A stretch of DNA of 36,192 nucleotides from Novosphingobium sp. (GCA_013822005.1 PNJT01000006.1:1-36192), one strand, 5' to 3'; numbered from the stretch's first letter, positions 24,724 through 34,465 are shown. Notes: a model not told the origin generated them from the letters alone. Numbers and translations: made by a program.

Positions 24724-26631
24724 GTGGCCAAGCACAAGCGCAAGCCAGCCAAAGGCAAACCGATCACCGCCCACCAGCTGTTTCCGGCTGTCGTGGCACT
24801 GTGGTTCGGCGCGCTGTTCGGTCTGGGCAGCCTGGCGGTGCGGCCTGCGCTGCTCGAAGGGCTGGTGCTGGGGAGCCACCTCGACCTGGTGATCCCGGCC
24901 GCCGCGCCGCCCTTGGGCGTGACCGCGCGGATCCTGGTTGCGCTGATCCTCGCCGCGCTGGGCGCCATGATCGGCATCGCGCTGGCCCGCCGGATCGCCC
25001 GGCCCAAGCCGGTGGTGACCGAACGCAAGCGCTCCGGCCGCGACCTTGGCCGCAGCGAAAGCGCCGCGCGCCCGCGCTATGCCGATGCATCGACCCGCCC
25101 GCCGGTTCTGGCTGGCGGCGACTACGGCGATGAAGTCGCCAATCCGGGCGGAGGCGGCGTGCTTGCCAATCGGCGGCGTTCGCTGGCGATCGAGCACGAG
25201 GAGGAAGCATTCGTGCCCCACGAAATGGCCCCGCTGCCGGGCGGCAATCCGCAAGTCTTCGACATCTCCGAGCTGCGCATGGAAGAACCGCAAACGGCCC
25301 CTGAGCCATTCACCGGACCTGCTCCGGCTGCTTTTGCCCAGCCGCAACCCGCGCCGGTCAACCTCGACTGGTCGAACGCCGCGCCGCTGGCTGCTCCGGC
25401 CGCACCGATCGCCGCCCCTTCGGCAATCGAGGCCCAACGCCAGGTGTTCCAGGCCGAGCCCGAAGCTGCACCCCAGCAGCTGTGCCCGGCAACCGAAGCC
25501 GCCCATGCCGATGGTCGTCAGGTCTTCGGGATGAGCCCGCCCGCCCCGCCCAGCGAAGCGCCGCGCCAGATCTTCGGCATGGAAGTGACCGGCGACCACG
25601 TCGCGCAGGACGTGGTCAAGGCGGCCGGATTCAAGACCACTGTCTTTGAGCAGGACGAGCCTGAGCCGCTGTTTGGCCAGCGCCGGCCGCCAGTCACACC
25701 GCAGCCTGAAGCCCCGCTCGAAGCGGCCGTGTCCGCGCCAATTCCGCAAGCCTTTGAACCGGCGGCCGCAGCCCAGCCGATCGTGCCGCCGATGGCCGCT
25801 GCACCGCAAGCTCCGGTGCCCGAAGCACCGCAACCAAGCCCCGCCAATCCGGGGATCACCGACCTGGCTGCACGCCTTGCCGAATCGATGCGCCGCCGCC
25901 GCGCGGCCCGTGCATCCGAAGTTGCTCCGGAAATGCCGGTCGGCGAGGTTCAGCCGCCCGCCGCCGCGCCGCTCGAGCCCGCCCCAGCCTTTGCGCCTGC
26001 GCCTGTTCCGCAGAGCTTTGAGCCCGCCCCGGCCGCGGCTCCCGTGCCGCAGGCCTATCAGCCGCCGAGCTTTGCAGCTGCCCCCGAAGCGCCGCCTGCC
26101 GCTCCGGCCCTGCCGCGCGCCATGCAGCCGCTCGCGCTCGATGCTTTCATCGAAGAAGATACCGCGATCGATCCCAGTCTGCTGCCGCCGCGCCATATCG
26201 TGATGCCGGTGGCTCCGGTTCCGGCAGCACCCGCCGCCGTCTCGCCCGAACCCACTCCGCTTGAATTGGGCACCGAGGACGAGTTGGCCGAGGAACCGGG
26301 CGGCGACGAGAACTATGCCTCGTTGCTGGAGATCGCCCCGGCACGAAATCCTTTCGTGCGGATCGAAGAACCCGAAGCGGCCAGAGCCGAAGTCGAGCCG
26401 GTCGTGATCTTTCCCGGCCAGGCTTCTGCAGCTGCCGTTGCGGCACCGGCTGCACCTCTTGCAGCGGCACCCGAACCGGCTCCGTTCCGGCGCTTCGATG
26501 GTCCGGCCGCGGCAGGCCAGGGACAAGCGGTGGCCGTCAATGTCGCACCGCCCGCGGTCGAACAGGGCGAGGCCGAGCAGGCCTTGCGCGCGGCGCTTTC
26601 AAACCTGCAGCGGATGAGCGGCGCGGCGTAA
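24724..26631 (+). CDS. Ala/Pro-rich two-span membrane protein, unknown function
   Basis: About 635 residues. A basic start (KHKRKPAKGKP) is followed by two membrane segments (about 20-43 and 68-90). A long tail follows, largely Ala, Pro and Glu, predicted to be disordered and probably cytoplasmic. Within the tail the motif RQ(V/I)F recurs at about residues 239, 265 and 281, twice as RQVFGM/RQIFGM, with a related PQVFDI earlier. Short ordered islands (ITDLAARLAESMRRRRAARA; the C-terminal EQALRAALSNLQRM) look like helices. The start is uncertain: GTG at 24724 fits the conserved-looking basic N terminus, while TTG at 24679 is in frame. It follows the glycosyltransferase on the same strand. I cannot name a function. 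Confidence 0.72.
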   Translation: MAKHKRKPAKGKPITAHQLFPAVVALWFGALFGLGSLAVRPALLEGLVLGSHLDLVIPAAAPPLGVTARILVALILAALGAMIGIALARRIARPKPVVTERKRSGRDLGRSESAARPRYADASTRPPVLAGGDYGDEVANPGGGGVLANRRRSLAIEHEEEAFVPHEMAPLPGGNPQVFDISELRMEEPQTAPEPFTGPAPAAFAQPQPAPVNLDWSNAAPLAAPAAPIAAPSAIEAQRQVFQAEPEAAPQQLCPATEAAHADGRQVFGMSPPAPPSEAPRQIFGMEVTGDHVAQDVVKAAGFKTTVFEQDEPEPLFGQRRPPVTPQPEAPLEAAVSAPIPQAFEPAAAAQPIVPPMAAAPQAPVPEAPQPSPANPGITDLAARLAESMRRRRAARASEVAPEMPVGEVQPPAAAPLEPAPAFAPAPVPQSFEPAPAAAPVPQAYQPPSFAAAPEAPPAAPALPRAMQPLALDAFIEEDTAIDPSLLPPRHIVMPVAPVPAAPAAVSPEPTPLELGTEDELAEEPGGDENYASLLEIAPARNPFVRIEEPEAARAEVEPVVIFPGQASAAAVAAPAAPLAAAPEPAPFRRFDGPAAAGQGQAVAVNVAPPAVEQGEAEQALRAALSNLQRMSGAA

Positions 26632-26981
26632 GAAATTCGCCTGACGGCGGGCAACACCGGCCCGCTCCCCCGGCCCGACCACCCGTTTATGGTACCCTAT
26701 GGGTGGTCGGGCCGGGGGAGCGGGCCGGTGTTGCATCGCTTGCGAACGCAAGCAAAAAAACAGCGCAATCCTGTTCACAGAAGGGCTTGGCCCTGGCCAA
26801 ACCTTGCTTGTTTCTTTCGCAGTTGCAAAAACAGCTTCGTGTCGTCATGGGGGTCCATGGCGCAATTTTCACTGCTTCTCGCGGTGGGGACGGTTGCGCT
26901 TAATTGCTGGAAACCGGGGATTTGCGCGTCCGCGCGCGCGAATCGCCGCGTTTCGGCGCGACGACAGGATGGATTTCGACG
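26632..26981. other. Gene-free stretch before gltB
   Basis: About 350 bases. It contains the 34-base perfect inverted repeat (26651-26734), a second small hairpin GCTTGCG-AA-CGCAAGC (26738-26753) followed by eight bases of mostly A, a T/A-richer stretch to about 26900, and the gltB ribosome site (GGA, eight bases before the ATG). The gltB promoter probably lies between 26760 and 26900 but no convincing boxes were found. ORFs here are only readings of the palindrome. Confidence 0.5.
26651..26734. repeat. Perfect 34-base inverted repeat
   Basis: Arms 26651-26684 and 26701-26734 are exact reverse complements over 34 bases. The 16-base centre contains the self-complementary GGTACC. The arms are very GC-rich (GGCCCGCTCCCCCGGCCCGA within). 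It does not match any other repeat in the window and is not followed by a T run on either strand. It lies 20 bases after the stop of the Ala/Pro-rich protein gene and about 250 bases before gltB. Confidence 0.95.
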
Positions 26982-29900
26982 ATGGCATTTCCCAAGCCGC
27001 AGGGGCTGTACGATCCCGGAAACGAGCATGACGCGTGCGGTGTGGGCTTTGTCGCCCATATCAAGGGCGCGAAAAGCCACGGTATTGTCACCCAGGCGCT
27101 GGAAATCCTGAAAAACCTCGACCATCGCGGAGCGGTCGGGGCGGATCCCTTGCTGGGCGACGGCGCAGGCATCCTGATCCAGATCCCCGATGCGCTGTAC
27201 CGCGAATGGGCCGGTGAAGTGGGCCTGAACCTGCCGACCGAAGGCGACTATGCGGTGGCGATGTGCTTCCTGCCGCAGGACCAGGCCGCGCGCGATTTCG
27301 TGATCGGGACGTTCGAGAAATTCATCGCCAAGGAAGGCCAGCGCCTGATCGGCTGGCGCGACGTGCCGGTGAACCCTGAGGGCCTGGGCAAGGCGGTGCT
27401 GGCCGAAATGCCGGTGATCCGCCAGTGCTTCGTCGCCCGCGGCGACAACTGCGCCGACCAGGACGCGTTCGAGCGCAAGATCCTGACGATCCGCAAGCAG
27501 ACCCAGAACCCGCTGGCCTTGCTCGCCGAAAAGCACGGCATGCCCGGCCTGACCGAGCTCTACATGCCCAGCTTCTCGACCCGCACGGTGGTTTACAAGG
27601 GGCTGCTGCTCGCCACCCAGGTCGGCAGTTTCTATCGTGACCTTGAGGATCCGCGCTGCGTCTCGGCGCTGGGGCTGGTCCACCAGCGCTTCTCGACCAA
27701 CACTTTCCCCAGCTGGAAGCTCGCCCACCCGTACCGGCTGATCGCCCACAACGGTGAGATCAACACCGTGCGCGGCAACGTCAACTGGATGAACGCGCGG
27801 CGCCGCACCATGGAAAGCGAACTGCTCGGCCCCGATCTCGACAAGATGTGGCCGATCATCCCGCACGGCCAGTCAGACACCGCTTGCCTTGACAATGCGC
27901 TCGAGCTGCTGCTGGCGGGCGGCTACAGCCTGGCCCACGCGATGATGATGCTGGTGCCCGAAGCCTGGGCCGGCAATCCGCTGATGGATGCCGGGCGCCG
28001 CGCTTTTTACGAATACCACGCCGCCTTGATGGAGCCGTGGGACGGCCCGGCGGCGGTCGCCTTTACCGACGGCCGCCAGATCGGCGCGACGCTCGATCGC
28101 AATGGCCTGCGCCCCGCACGCTTCCTGGTCACCGATGATGACCTGGTGGTGATGGCATCGGAAAGCGGCGTGCTGCCGATCAAGGAAGACAACATCGTGC
28201 GCAAGTGGCGGCTTCAGCCGGGGCGCATGCTGCTGATCGACTTTGCCGAAGGGCGGATCATCGAGGACGAGGAACTGAAGGCCCAGCTTGCGGGCGAGCA
28301 CCCTTACGAGGACTGGCTGGCCCACGCACAGTACAAGCTCAAGGACCTGGACCTGATCGAGCCCGAGCTGGCCGCTTTGCCGGTGGAGAGCACCAGCCTT
28401 TTGGATCGCCAGCAGGCCTTCGGCTATACCCAGGAAGATCTGTCGCGCTTCCTTGAGCCGATGGCGACCAATGCCGACGACCCGCTGGGTTCGATGGGCA
28501 CCGATACCCCGATCGCGGTGCTGTCCAACCGCAGCCGGCTGTTGTTTGACTATTTCAAGCAGAACTTCGCGCAGGTCACCAACCCGCCGATCGACCCGAT
28601 CCGCGAGGAACTGGTGATGAGCCTGGTTTCGATGATCGGCCCGCGCCCCAACATGCTGGGGCGTGAGGCGGGCACGCACAAGCGGCTCGAAGTCGACCAG
28701 CCGATCCTGACCAACGACGAGGTCGCCAAGATCCGCTCGGTCGAAGCCGCACTGGATGGTGCTTTCCGGACCGAAACGATCGACATCACCTGGGACGCTG
28801 CCAGCGGGGCCGAGGGCCTCGAAATGGCGCTCAAGGAAATGTGCTGGGCCGCGACCGAAGCGGTGCTGCAGGACAAGAACATCCTGATCCTGTCCGACCG
28901 CGCGCAAGGCCCGGACCGGATCCCGATGCCCGCGCTGCTGGCCACTGCGGCGGTGCACCACCACCTGGTTCGCCAGGGGCTGCGGATGCAGACCGGCCTG
29001 GTGGTCGAAACCGGCGAAGCGCGCGAAGTGCACCACTTCTGCGTGCTGGCGGGCTACGGCGCCGAAGCGATCAATCCTTATGTGGCCTTCGAAACGCTGG
29101 AAGAGATCCGGGTCCGCAAGGGCCTGCCGCTCGATGCCAAGGCGGTGCAGAAGAACTACATCAAGGCGGTCGGCAAGGGGATCCTCAAGGTCATGTCCAA
29201 GATGGGCATTTCGACCTACCAGAGCTATTGCGGCGCGCAGATCTTCGACGCGGTGGGCCTCGCCTCCAGCTTCATCGACAAGTACTTCACCGGCACCGCG
29301 ACCACGATCGAAGGCGTGGGCCTCGCCCAGGTGGCCGAGGAAGCCGTGCGCCGCCACCAGGCCGCCTATGGCGACAACCCGATCTACAAGTCGATGCTCG
29401 ACGTGGGCGGGATGTACGGCCTGCGGCTGCGCGGCGAAGAGCACGCCTGGACTGCCGACAATGTCGCGAGCCTCCAGCACGCGGTGCGCGGCAACAGCTC
29501 GGACAAGTACAAGGCCTTCGCGCAGTCGATCAACGACCAGTCGAGCCGGATGCTGACCATCAGGGGCCTGATGGAGCTGAAGAAGGCCGACCGCCCGATT
29601 GACGTGAGCGAGGTTGAACCGGCGAGCGAGATCGTCAAACGCTTCGCCACCGGGGCGATGAGCTATGGCTCGATCAGCTGGGAAGCGCACACCACGCTGG
29701 CGCAGGCGATGAATGCGATCGGCGGCAAGTCGAACACCGGCGAAGGCGGCGAAGATCCGGCGCGGTTCAAGCCGACTGCCGATGGCCGCAACTTGCGCAG
29801 CGCGATCAAGCAGGTCGCCTCGGGCCGGTTTGGGGTGACCACCGAATACCTGGTCAATGCCGACGATATCCAGATCAAGATGGCCCAGGGCGCCAAGCCC

Positions 29901-31622
29901 GGCGAAGGCGGCCAGCTGCCCGGCCACAAGGTCGACAAGACCATCGGCGCGACCCGCCATTCGACTCCAGGCGTCGGGCTGATCTCGCCCCCGCCGCACC
30001 ATGACATCTATTCGATCGAGGATCTGGCGCAGCTGATCCACGACCTCAAGAACGTCAACGGCGGCGCGCGGATCTCGGTCAAACTGGTCAGCGAAGTCGG
30101 CGTCGGCACGGTGGCAGCGGGTGTGTCCAAGGCGCGCGCGGACCATGTCACGATCTCGGGCTATGAAGGCGGGACCGGCGCTTCGCCGCTGACCAGCCTG
30201 ACCCACGCGGGCAGTCCTTGGGAAATCGGCCTGGCCGAAACCCAGCAGACCTTGCTGCTCAACAACCTGCGCAGCCGGATCTGCGTCCAGGCCGACGGCG
30301 GCCTGCGGACTGGGCGTGACGTGGCCGTGGCTGCGCTGCTTGGCGCGGACGAGTTCGGCTTTGCCACCGCGCCCCTGATCGCGGCGGGCTGCATCATGAT
30401 GCGCAAGTGTCACCTCAACACCTGCCCGGTCGGCGTCGCGACGCAAGACCCGGTACTGCGCGCGCGCTTCACCGGCCAGCCCGAACATGTGATCAACTAC
30501 TTCTTCTTCGTCGCCGAAGAACTGCGCGCGATCATGGCCGAAATGGGCTTCAAGACTGTCGCCGAAATGGTCGGCCGGGTTGACCGGCTCGACAGCCGCA
30601 GCGCGGTCCATCACTGGAAGGCCAAGGGCGTCGATCTGGCGCGGATCCTCTATCAGGCCCCGCTGGGCGACAGCCCCTCGCTCGGCTGGTCGGGGACGCA
30701 GGACCACGCCCTGGACAAGGCGATGGACAACGAACTGATCGCGGCTGCCGCCGATGCGCTGGACAAGCAGAGCCCGGTGCTGATCGAACGCAAGGTGATC
30801 AACGTCAACCGCACTTTGGGCGCGATGCTTTCGGGCGAAGTGGCGCGGCGCTATGGCCATGCCGGGCTGCCCGACAACACCATCAAGGTCAAGCTGACCG
30901 GGGTCGCGGGGCAGAGCTTTGGCGCCTGGCTGGCCCACGGCGTAACGCTCGACCTGACCGGCGATGCCAACGACTATGTCGGCAAGGGCCTGTCGGGCGG
31001 GCGGGTAATCGTCCGCCAGCCGCCGCATGTCGAGCGCGAGGCGGGCGACAACATCATCGTCGGCAACACCGTGCTCTATGGCGCGATCGCGGGCGAAGCC
31101 TTCTTCAACGGCGTCGCGGGCGAACGCTTCGCGGTGCGCAATTCGGGCGCGGTCGCGGTGGTCGAAGGCTGCGGCGATCATGGCTGCGAATATATGACCG
31201 GCGGGGTGGTTGCAGTACTGGGCAAGACGGGCCGCAACTTCGCCGCAGGGATGTCGGGCGGGATCGCCTATGTCTATGACGAAAGCGGGCGTTTTGCCGA
31301 TCTGTGCAACCTGGCCCAGGTCGACTTGCTGCCGATTTCGCCGGAACGCGATGACGAAGACGGTGCCGGCAGGCCGCAGCAGCGCACGATCAGCGCCAGC
31401 AACCCCGGCATGGGCGACATGCTGCGCCACGACACCGAACGGCTCAAGGTGCTGCTCGAGCGTCACCACCTCCACACCGGCAGCAAACGCGCCCGCGCGT
31501 TGCTGGATGACTGGGCGGGGACGCTGGGCAAATTCGTCAAGGTGATGCCGCGCGATTATGCGAAGGCGCTTGGGCAACTTGAGGCCGAGCGGCTTGACGC
31601 TGCCACGGTAGCCGCGGAATGA
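26982..31622 (+). CDS. gltB: Glutamate synthase (NADPH) large subunit
   Basis: The large chain of bacterial glutamate synthase, making two glutamates from glutamine and 2-oxoglutarate with GltD. The 1546-residue protein has the class II glutaminase domain with nucleophile Cys19 (DACGVGF) after a short propeptide that should be removed. The central domain and the FMN-barrel synthase domain follow ([15 protein letters not shown]). The 3Fe-4S cysteines are 1137, 1143 and 1148 (the last two in CHLNTCPVG). The Gly-rich C-terminal GXGXG domain ends the chain. The ATG at 26982 has a GGA site and puts the cysteine at the family position; longer readings reach into the leader. gltD follows 156 bases on, after a repeat. 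Confidence 0.98.
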   Translation: MAFPKPQGLYDPGNEHDACGVGFVAHIKGAKSHGIVTQALEILKNLDHRGAVGADPLLGDGAGILIQIPDALYREWAGEVGLNLPTEGDYAVAMCFLPQDQAARDFVIGTFEKFIAKEGQRLIGWRDVPVNPEGLGKAVLAEMPVIRQCFVARGDNCADQDAFERKILTIRKQTQNPLALLAEKHGMPGLTELYMPSFSTRTVVYKGLLLATQVGSFYRDLEDPRCVSALGLVHQRFSTNTFPSWKLAHPYRLIAHNGEINTVRGNVNWMNARRRTMESELLGPDLDKMWPIIPHGQSDTACLDNALELLLAGGYSLAHAMMMLVPEAWAGNPLMDAGRRAFYEYHAALMEPWDGPAAVAFTDGRQIGATLDRNGLRPARFLVTDDDLVVMASESGVLPIKEDNIVRKWRLQPGRMLLIDFAEGRIIEDEELKAQLAGEHPYEDWLAHAQYKLKDLDLIEPELAALPVESTSLLDRQQAFGYTQEDLSRFLEPMATNADDPLGSMGTDTPIAVLSNRSRLLFDYFKQNFAQVTNPPIDPIREELVMSLVSMIGPRPNMLGREAGTHKRLEVDQPILTNDEVAKIRSVEAALDGAFRTETIDITWDAASGAEGLEMALKEMCWAATEAVLQDKNILILSDRAQGPDRIPMPALLATAAVHHHLVRQGLRMQTGLVVETGEAREVHHFCVLAGYGAEAINPYVAFETLEEIRVRKGLPLDAKAVQKNYIKAVGKGILKVMSKMGISTYQSYCGAQIFDAVGLASSFIDKYFTGTATTIEGVGLAQVAEEAVRRHQAAYGDNPIYKSMLDVGGMYGLRLRGEEHAWTADNVASLQHAVRGNSSDKYKAFAQSINDQSSRMLTIRGLMELKKADRPIDVSEVEPASEIVKRFATGAMSYGSISWEAHTTLAQAMNAIGGKSNTGEGGEDPARFKPTADGRNLRSAIKQVASGRFGVTTEYLVNADDIQIKMAQGAKPGEGGQLPGHKVDKTIGATRHSTPGVGLISPPPHHDIYSIEDLAQLIHDLKNVNGGARISVKLVSEVGVGTVAAGVSKARADHVTISGYEGGTGASPLTSLTHAGSPWEIGLAETQQTLLLNNLRSRICVQADGGLRTGRDVAVAALLGADEFGFATAPLIAAGCIMMRKCHLNTCPVGVATQDPVLRARFTGQPEHVINYFFFVAEELRAIMAEMGFKTVAEMVGRVDRLDSRSAVHHWKAKGVDLARILYQAPLGDSPSLGWSGTQDHALDKAMDNELIAAAADALDKQSPVLIERKVINVNRTLGAMLSGEVARRYGHAGLPDNTIKVKLTGVAGQSFGAWLAHGVTLDLTGDANDYVGKGLSGGRVIVRQPPHVEREAGDNIIVGNTVLYGAIAGEAFFNGVAGERFAVRNSGAVAVVEGCGDHGCEYMTGGVVAVLGKTGRNFAAGMSGGIAYVYDESGRFADLCNLAQVDLLPISPERDDEDGAGRPQQRTISASNPGMGDMLRHDTERLKVLLERHHLHTGSKRARALLDDWAGTLGKFVKVMPRDYAKALGQLEAERLDAATVAAE

Positions 31623-31647
31623 TCCAGCAGCTCACATCGGACCTCAA

Positions 31648-31755
31648 AAGCCCTTCCCCATTGGGGAAGGGTTGGGATGGGGGTTCCACGCCGGCGGTGA
31701 CGCTCGGCTTCGCCTCGCTCCCCCACCCCCAACCCCTCCCCGCCGGGGAGGGGAG
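31648..31755. repeat. Palindromic repeat family F, copy 3, between gltB and gltD
   Basis: Left hairpin CCCTTCCCC-ATT-GGGGAAGGG, then TTGGGATGGGGGT; right half CCCCCACCCCCAACCCCTCC and hairpin CCCCTCCCC-GCC-GGGGAGGGG ending at 31755. It separates gltB from gltD, genes normally close in one operon. Its left half is almost identical to copy 4 on the other side of gltD. Confidence 0.85.
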
Positions 31756-31778
31756 AACATTGCTTGCAGGGATTTGAC

Positions 31779-33215
31779 ATGGGCAAGGAAACCGGCTTTC
31801 TCGAGCTAGACCGCCAGGATCGCACTTATGCCGATCCCAAGGAACGCGTGCACCACTATCACGAATTCGTGGTGCCGCCCGCCGCGCCCGCGCTGCAGGC
31901 CCAGGCCAGCCGCTGCATGAATTGCGGCATTCCTTATTGCCACAACGGCTGTCCGGTGAACAACATCATCCCGGACTGGAACCACCTGGTCTATGAAGGC
32001 GACTGGCGCGCCGCGCTCGACGTGCTGCATTCGACCAACAATTTCCCCGAATTCACCGGGCGGATCTGCCCCGCGCCGTGCGAGGCGAGCTGCACGCTGA
32101 ACATCACCGACCAGCCGGTGACGATCAAGTCGATCGAATGCGCGATCGTCGACAAGGGCTGGGAAGAAGGCTGGATCCAGCCGCAGCTCCCCACCCGCCA
32201 CACCGGCAAGAGCGTGGCCGTGGTTGGCTCGGGCCCAGCCGGCATGGCCTGTGCCCAGCAGCTCGCGCGGGCCGGGCATTCGGTGGTGCTGTTCGAAAAG
32301 AGCGACCGCGTTGGCGGCCTGCTGCGTTACGGCATCCCCGACTTCAAGCTCGACAAGCATTTGATCCAGCAGCGGCTGGTGCAGATGATGGCCGAAGGCG
32401 TCGAATTCCGCACCTCGGCCGAAGTGGGCGTGACCGTCTCGGTCGCCAGCCTGAAAGAGAACTTCGACGCGATCGTGCTGTCGGGCGGGGCCGAACAGCC
32501 GCGCCCGCTGCTGATCCCCGGATTCGAACTGCCCGGCGTGCGCTTCGCGATGGAATTCCTGACCCAGCAGAACAAGCGCAATGCCGGCGACGACGAAGTC
32601 CGCGCCGCGCCGCGTGGCTCGCTGACCGCCACCGGCAAGCACGTCGTGGTGATCGGCGGCGGCGATACCGGCTCTGACTGCGTCGGCACCTCGATCCGCC
32701 AGGGCGCGGCCTCGGTCACCCAGATCGAAATCATGCCGAGGCCCCCCGAAAAGGAAGACAAGGCGCTGACCTGGCCCGACTGGCCGATGAAGCTGCGCAC
32801 TTCGACCAGCCACGAAGAAGGCTGCGAGCGCGACTGGGCGATCCTGACCAGGCGGGTGGTGGGCAAGAACAGCCAGGTCACCGGCCTGGAATGCGTCCGG
32901 GTCGAATGGGCGGGCGGCCAGATGCAGGAGATCGCGGGCAGCGAGTTCACGTTGCAGGCCGACCTGATCCTGCTGGCGATGGGCTTCACCGGGCCCAAGA
33001 AGCAAGGCCTGCTCGATCAGGCCAAGGTCGATCTCGACGCGCGCGGCAATGTCTTTGCCGACACCTTCAGCTATCGCACCAGCGATCCCAAGATCTTCGC
33101 CTGCGGCGACATGCGCCGCGGCCAGTCATTGGTGGTCTGGGCCATCCGCGAAGGCCGCCAGGCGGCCCGCGCGGTTGACGAGATGCTGATGGGGGTGAGT
33201 GAGCTGCCGCGGTAG
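31779..33215 (+). CDS. gltD: Glutamate synthase small subunit
   Basis: Passes electrons from NADPH through FAD and two 4Fe-4S clusters to GltB. The 478-residue protein has N-terminal cluster cysteines 46, 49, 54 and 58 ([13 protein letters not shown]) and 97, 101 and 105 (CPAPCEASC). The FAD-binding GSGPAG lies near 150-155, the NADPH-binding GGGDTG near 293-298, and the C-terminal [16 protein letters not shown] is typical. The ATG at 31779 has an AGGGA site; an upstream in-frame start overlaps the end of the repeat. Family F repeats stand on both sides. Confidence 0.97.
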   Translation: MGKETGFLELDRQDRTYADPKERVHHYHEFVVPPAAPALQAQASRCMNCGIPYCHNGCPVNNIIPDWNHLVYEGDWRAALDVLHSTNNFPEFTGRICPAPCEASCTLNITDQPVTIKSIECAIVDKGWEEGWIQPQLPTRHTGKSVAVVGSGPAGMACAQQLARAGHSVVLFEKSDRVGGLLRYGIPDFKLDKHLIQQRLVQMMAEGVEFRTSAEVGVTVSVASLKENFDAIVLSGGAEQPRPLLIPGFELPGVRFAMEFLTQQNKRNAGDDEVRAAPRGSLTATGKHVVVIGGGDTGSDCVGTSIRQGAASVTQIEIMPRPPEKEDKALTWPDWPMKLRTSTSHEEGCERDWAILTRRVVGKNSQVTGLECVRVEWAGGQMQEIAGSEFTLQADLILLAMGFTGPKKQGLLDQAKVDLDARGNVFADTFSYRTSDPKIFACGDMRRGQSLVVWAIREGRQAARAVDEMLMGVSELPR

Positions 33216-33227
33216 GCAGCTGACTCA

Positions 33228-33318
33228 AAAGCCCTTCCCCGTTGGGGAAGGGTTGGGATGGGGGTACTGCGCCAGCGTCGAACCCCCACCCCCAACCCCT
33301 CCCCACCGGGGAGGGGAG
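33228..33318. repeat. Palindromic repeat family F, copy 4, downstream of gltD
   Basis: Begins CAAAAGCCCTTCCCCGTTGG, differing from copy 3 by one base over this start. It ends in CCCCTCCCC-ACC-GGGGAGGGG. It lies between the gltD stop and the stop of the small DUF4199-like ORF on the other strand, where it could act as a two-way terminator. Confidence 0.85.
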
Positions 33319-33331
33319 CAACCTTTCGATC

Positions 33332-33451
33332 TCACACCTTCGCCGGCATGAACCGCGGGTTGCGCAGCAGCACGGCGGAAAGCAGCGGCATCAGCAGCGC
33401 CAGTTCGATCATTCCGGCAATCGCTCCGTAAGTCAAAATCAAGCGGTTCAT
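33332..33451 (-). pseudogene. Short ORF, likely truncated DUF4199-type membrane protein
   Basis: A 39-residue ORF beginning MNRLILTYGAIAGMIELALL, the typical opening of DUF4199 membrane proteins, which are usually about 160 residues with four spans. Here the frame ends after one hydrophobic segment and a basic tail (RNPRFMPAKV). The stop lies 14 bases from a family F repeat, so the rest was probably lost in a deletion or rearrangement there. A strong GGGAG ribosome site stands seven bases before the ATG. A LuxR-type gene lies just upstream on the same strand, which from memory is the usual neighbour. It may still make a one-span peptide. Confidence 0.55.
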
Positions 33452-33509
33452 TGTCGCTCTCCCTTCTTGCTCGATGCCGCAGAGCTAGCTGCCCCGCACC
33501 CGCCCCGCC

Positions 33510-33527
33510 ATCACCCGGATGGGTGAT
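33510..33527. promoter_or_regulatory. Dyad between luxR and the DUF4199-like ORF
   Basis: A perfect 7-base inverted repeat ATCACCC-GGAT-GGGTGAT. It is 21 bases after the stop of the LuxR-type gene and about 60 bases before the start of the small ORF. It may be an operator for the regulator or the luxR terminator; no T run follows on the minus strand. Confidence 0.4.
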
Positions 33528-33547
33528 TTGGGCCTGCTCACCCCACT

Positions 33548-33962
33548 CTACGGCAACAGATCCAGCTCGCGCGCCTTGCGCACCGCCTGGGTGCGGCTCT
33601 GGGCTTCGAGCTTTTCGAACAGCCGCGCTGCGTGGGTCTTGACCGTGTTGGGCGAGATGTCGAGCCGCCGGGCGATCACCTTGTTCGATGCGCCTTCGGC
33701 CAGCAGTTCGAGCACTTCGCATTCGCGCGGACTAATCCCGAGTGCGGCAAGCGCTTTGTCGTTGCGGACAAAGCCCGGCCCCGCGCGGGCGCGGGACCAG
33801 CCGGGTGCCGAGCCAGATGCCGAGGCCAGCGAACAGCAGCGCCACTCCCAGCACGAACAGGCTGGTCGGAATGAGATCGAGCGCATGGCCCAGCTCCAGC
33901 CCTTCGGCGACCAGGGCCAGGAGGGCCAGCACCGCACCGTAGATCGGGATCAGACGCGCCAT
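33548..33962 (-). pseudogene. LuxR-type helix-turn-helix regulator, frameshifted
   Basis: Two frames join into one protein of about 138 residues. The first, from the ATG at 33962, starts MARLIPIYGAVLALLALVAE and contains two membrane segments, ending in RLVPRPRGAG. The second carries FVRNDKALAALGISPRE and a full LuxR DNA-binding domain (VLELLAEGASNKVIARRL then SPNTVKTHAARLFEKL), ending in a stop at 33548. One extra G in the G-rich run near 33774-33784 explains the shift: removing it restores GAGFVRND. The family is a membrane-anchored LuxR regulator with no receiver domain. Downstream is a truncated DUF4199-like ORF, so this pair looks to be decaying, unless the shift is a read error. Confidence 0.8.
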
Positions 33963-33981
33963 CGCGCGAATGTGCCACGCA

Positions 33982-34015
33982 GCAAGGCCGGCCTCAAGAC
34001 TGAGACCGGCCTTGC
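33982..34015 (-). terminator. Hairpin downstream of doxX
   Basis: A 10-base perfect stem GCAAGGCCGG/CCGGCCTTGC (33982-33991 with 34006-34015) with an inner CTCA/TGAG pairing. It starts 19 bases after the doxX stop on the minus strand and 20 bases before the LuxR-type start. No T run, so termination strength is uncertain. Confidence 0.5.
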
Positions 34016-34033
34016 CGCAGGAAGATCGGCTAT

Positions 34034-34432
34034 TCAGCGCGACAGGGCAAAGCGGCCAGGGCCAGTGATCGCGAGCTGGAGGAGGCCACCGGCGATCGCC
34101 AGGTTCTTCAGGAAGTGGATCATCTGGTTCTGATCAGCCAGCTGGTTGTGGAACAGCAGTGCCGCAACCACACTGAAACTGGCCAGCGCCAGCGCGGCAC
34201 TGCAAGCGCGGTAGCCGCTGAGCAAGGCCAGACCGCCCAGCGTCTCGAGCAGGGCAGCGCCCCAGGCGGCAAGCTGCGGCGCGGGTAGCCCAGCCGAAGC
34301 GACATAGGCGGCAGTCCCGGCCGGATCGGCGAGCTTGGCGACGCCGCTCAGCAGGAAGATCGCGGCCAGCAGCACGCGTGCCAGCAAGGCCAGGGCATCG
34401 TTTGAAACGGGATTGGTCTGGGTATCGGTCAT
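34034..34432 (-). CDS. DoxX family membrane protein
   Basis: A 132-residue inner-membrane protein with four hydrophobic segments (about 12-30, 50-70, 75-95 and 105-125). It shows the DoxX-family opening LLARVLLAAIFLLSGVAKLADP and a conserved loop before the last span (HFLKNLAIAGGLL). Such proteins are often linked to redox or detoxification stress; the exact activity is unknown. The ATG at 34432 is the only reasonable start. It follows the pirin gene by 33 bases on the same strand, so the two form an operon divergent from a LysR gene. Confidence 0.87.
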   Translation of the reverse strand: MTDTQTNPVSNDALALLARVLLAAIFLLSGVAKLADPAGTAAYVASAGLPAPQLAAWGAALLETLGGLALLSGYRACSAALALASFSVVAALLFHNQLADQNQMIHFLKNLAIAGGLLQLAITGPGRFALSR

Positions 34433-34465
34433 TTCGGTGGTATCCTTCTTTGTCGTGGCTTGATT

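Noticed and set aside
24715..26526. Open frame of 603 codons antisense to the Ala/Pro-rich protein gene
   Set aside because: Arg/Gly/Ser-rich shadow of Ala/Pro codons; the plus strand has a sensible membrane N terminus and continues the glycosyltransferase direction.
26782..26816. Possible sigma-54 promoter before gltB (CTGGCC...TTGCTT)
   Set aside because: The GG and GC elements are nine rather than ten bases apart and flanking bases fit poorly.
26689..26903. Short plus-strand frames in the gltB leader
   Set aside because: They start inside the 34-base palindrome and several overlap one another; no ribosome site and no family resemblance.
27873..31577. Open frame of 1234 codons antisense to gltB
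   Set aside because: It is the mirror of gltB in GC-rich codons; the product is rich in Arg, Ala, Gly, His and Asp with no domain, while gltB on the other strand is unmistakable.
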